Positions 6,555-7,919 of a stretch of DNA of 7,919 nucleotides are shown here, one piece after another. The number at the start of each line of letters is the position of its first letter. Position 1 is the stretch's first letter. The notes under the pieces were generated by a model. That model ran no database searches, had not been told where the DNA came from, and saw only the letters and a program-made list of their open reading frames with translations. The translations under genes and the position numbers were made by a program. The stretch lies in assembly GCA_022821935.1 (NCBI GenBank), contig JAJECR010000321.1, forward strand, positions 1 to 7,919, written 5' to 3'. Source of the DNA: Candidatus Latescibacterota bacterium. GTDB taxonomy: Bacteria > JAAXHH01.

Positions 6555-7661
6555 ATGCCCGACCCGGGGCTTCTCATGAACGGCACCTGCGCACAATCCG
6601 TCCTGTGGACCAGCGGCGCGGAGGGTTATGATACCTACCGCATTCCGGCGATCATCGTGACGACCCGGGGAACGGTCCTCGCCTTCTGCGAAGGGCGGAG
6701 GGACAGCCGGAGCGATACCGGCGATATCGACATGCTGGTGAAGCGGAGCGAGGACGCCGGCCGGACCTGGTCGGACCAGGAAGTGGTCTGGGGGGACGCC
6801 GGAAACACCTGCGGCAACCCGTGCCCGGTCGTCGACCGCGACACCGGCGCGGTCTGGCTGATGATGACCCACAACCTGGGCATCGACCACGAATCCCAGA
6901 TCATCGACGGGACGAGCCAGGGCTCGCGGACCGTGTGGGTCACGGCCAGCGAGGACGATGGACGCACCTGGCGCGAGCCGCTGGAAATCACTGCCACGGC
7001 GAAGCAGGCGGACTGGACCTGGTACGCCACCGGTCCGGGCAACGGCATCCAGCTTTCCTCGGGCCGGTTGCTGATTCCCTGCGACCATATCGAGGCCGGT
7101 ACGAAGCGCTACTACTCCCACGTGATCTACAGCGACGATCACGGAGAGACCTGGCTGCTGGGCGGTTCGACTTCGCGGGACCAGGTCAACGAATGCTGCG
7201 TGGCCGAACTGGAAAACGGCGACGTGCTGCTCAACACGCGCAACTACGACCGGGCGCAACGCACCCGGCAGGTCACCGTAAGCAGCGACGGCGGGATGAC
7301 CTGGCGGGACCAGCGCCACGACGAGACCCTGATCGAACCGATCTGCCAGGCCGCCCTTGTCCGGTATCCCGGGGACGGCGACCGGCTGCTGTTCTCGAAT
7401 CCGGCCAGCCGGGACGAGCGATGCAACCTCACCGTGCGTCTTTCTGACGGCGCTGAAGGATCCTGGCCTCATGGGAAGGTGCTGCATCCCGGACCGGCCG
7501 CCTATTCGTCCCTGGCCGTGCTTTCGGACGGCACGGTCGCCTGCCTGTACGAGCGGGGGGATGATCATCCCTACGAGACGATCACGCTGGCCCGGTTCGA
7601 TCTGGGATGGGTTCAGACGAACCGAAGGTCGCCCGCGGTCTCAAGGGCCGGTAAACTTTAG
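6555..7661 (+). CDS. Sialidase (exo-alpha-sialidase / BNR-repeat, GH33-type)
   Basis: This encodes 368 residues forming a six-bladed beta-propeller. It hydrolyses terminal alpha-ketosidic sialic acid or a similar nonulosonic acid. The YRIP motif (28-31) supplies the first Arg (Arg29); EGRRDSRSDTGDID holds the likely acid/base Asp54; NECCVAEL gives Glu213; NTRNY gives Arg229; the NPASRDERCNLTVR block gives the third Arg, most likely Arg289; and GPAAYSSL gives the nucleophile Tyr317. Four Asp-boxes (SxDxGxTW) are at 65-72, 132-139, 193-200 and 243-250. There is no signal peptide, so it is probably cytoplasmic. The start is uncertain: ATG 6555 has GAAGGGA 13 bases away, and ATG 6576 (residue 8) has only a weak GGGG. 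The DUF6785/6784 gene ends 110 bases upstream on the same strand. Related BNR-propeller glycosidases are an alternative, though the full sialidase residue set argues for the named activity. Confidence 0.85.
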   Translation: MPDPGLLMNGTCAQSVLWTSGAEGYDTYRIPAIIVTTRGTVLAFCEGRRDSRSDTGDIDMLVKRSEDAGRTWSDQEVVWGDAGNTCGNPCPVVDRDTGAVWLMMTHNLGIDHESQIIDGTSQGSRTVWVTASEDDGRTWREPLEITATAKQADWTWYATGPGNGIQLSSGRLLIPCDHIEAGTKRYYSHVIYSDDHGETWLLGGSTSRDQVNECCVAELENGDVLLNTRNYDRAQRTRQVTVSSDGGMTWRDQRHDETLIEPICQAALVRYPGDGDRLLFSNPASRDERCNLTVRLSDGAEGSWPHGKVLHPGPAAYSSLAVLSDGTVACLYERGDDHPYETITLARFDLGWVQTNRRSPAVSRAGKL

Positions 7662-7688
7662 CTTTACAGGCCACAGGTGGGTGAAGTG

Positions 7689-7717
7689 TTGACAATATGC
7701 ACACATTGTACTATAAT
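7689..7717 (+). promoter_or_regulatory. Perfect consensus sigma70 promoter of the toxin-like gene
   Basis: TTGACA (7689-7694), a 17-base spacer and TATAAT (7712-7717): both boxes and the spacing are ideal. Six bases separate the -10 box from the ATG at 7724, so the expected transcription start coincides with the A of the start codon. No Shine-Dalgarno site precedes the gene, consistent with a leaderless mRNA. Confidence 0.8.
7692..7709. promoter_or_regulatory. Imperfect 18-bp palindrome between -35 and -10 boxes (candidate operator)
   Basis: ACAATATG and CACATTGT flank a 2-base centre (CA); the arms match as inverted repeats at 7 of 8 positions. It overlaps the end of the -35 box and fills the spacer, where bound protein would block RNA polymerase. 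An autoregulatory antitoxin or toxin-antitoxin complex is the natural candidate, by analogy to type II toxin-antitoxin operons. Confidence 0.5.
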
Positions 7718-7723
7718 TGACAT

Positions 7724-7919
7724 ATGGACATCGGCTTCGACTGGAGCACCGAAAAGAACCGGCGGCTCATTGAACAGCGTGGAATCTCGTTCGAGCGCGT
7801 TGTCGTTGCTATAGAACAAGGCGGTCTGGTGGACGTGCTCGAACACCCGAGCCAGGAAAAATACCCTGGACAGTTGATCTACGCCGTGGAGATTGACAAA
7901 TACATCCACCTCGTGCCTT
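7724..7919 (+). CDS. BrnT-like toxin of a type II toxin-antitoxin module, partial (N-terminal 65 residues)
   Basis: The open frame starts at ATG 7724 and runs off the right edge after 65 codons. The opening (MDIGFDWSTEKNRRLIEQRG) and ISFERVVVAIEQGG follow the BrnT pattern of a short strand with F-x-W-x-x-x-K-N, then a helix and (G)ISFE. The following blocks, GLVDVLEHPSQEKYPGQ and AVEIDKYIHLVP, match the small BrnT/DUF4258-like toxin proteins with a RelE-type fold that cleave RNA, often paired with a downstream DNA-binding antitoxin. About 25-35 residues are probably missing, along with the partner gene. The start is fixed by similarity beginning at residue 5 and by the promoter geometry. It is a separate unit from the sialidase gene, which ends 62 bases upstream. 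Confidence in the toxin role is moderate because the C-terminal half is not visible. Confidence 0.65.
   Translation, partial: MDIGFDWSTEKNRRLIEQRGISFERVVVAIEQGGLVDVLEHPSQEKYPGQLIYAVEIDKYIHLVP

Noticed and set aside
7651..7667. GTAAA/TTTAC inverted repeat spanning the sialidase stop, considered as a terminator.
   Set aside because: A 5-bp AT-rich stem with a 7-base loop and no T-run after it would be very weak.
7664..7909. An 81-residue minus-strand frame opposite the toxin-like gene.
   Set aside because: It covers the consensus promoter and the toxin-like reading frame in antisense; no motif or ribosome-binding site supports it.

Overview
This is a high-GC, gene-dense bacterial window with eight protein-coding genes, two of them cut by the window edges. 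No rRNA, tRNA, CRISPR array, insertion sequence or phage gene is visible. The gene mix suggests an uncultivated, probably marine or sediment heterotroph of the Latescibacterota/Poribacteria type: an EctD-like phytanoyl-CoA dioxygenase, a UxuA-type TIM-barrel enzyme, a Tat-exported glycosylasparaginase-type hydrolase, a DUF6785/DUF6784 membrane protein and a sialidase. That placement rests on gene content alone and is a low-confidence inference. Promoter-like sites fit a housekeeping sigma70-type consensus.

Layout. 1-150 (+): last 49 residues of a multi-pass membrane transporter. 284-1270 (+): mannonate dehydratase-like enzyme with a clear Shine-Dalgarno site. 3249-1267 (-): probable two-gene operon of a Tat-signal N4-GlcNAc-asparaginase-like Ntn hydrolase followed by an Fe(II)/2-oxoglutarate dioxygenase. 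The last gene's stop lies in the same CTAG as the uxuA-like stop. 4175-3360 (-): SpoU/TrmH-family RNA 2'-O-methyltransferase, followed by a compact intrinsic terminator that abuts the promoter of the asparaginase operon. 4176-4488: divergent regulatory region with candidate promoters on both strands and a pair of TACGCGTA palindromes. 4489-6444 (+): 651-residue polytopic membrane protein of unknown function. 6555-7661 (+): sialidase with four Asp-boxes and the full catalytic set. 7724-7919 (+): start of a BrnT-like toxin gene behind a perfect consensus promoter.

How the genes fit together. Sialidase, glycosylasparaginase-like hydrolase, a sugar-acid dehydratase and two membrane transporters are compatible with scavenging of glycoprotein or acidic-sugar material, but they are not one operon and their substrates are not proven. 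The methyltransferase is a housekeeping gene. The toxin-like gene at the right edge looks like a separate accessory module whose antitoxin would lie beyond the window.

Most noteworthy points: the right-edge gene has a TTGACA-N17-TATAAT promoter placed so that the predicted transcript starts at its ATG (leaderless), with an 18-bp imperfect palindrome between the two promoter boxes; and the uncharacterised DUF6785/6784 membrane protein sits directly upstream of the sialidase.
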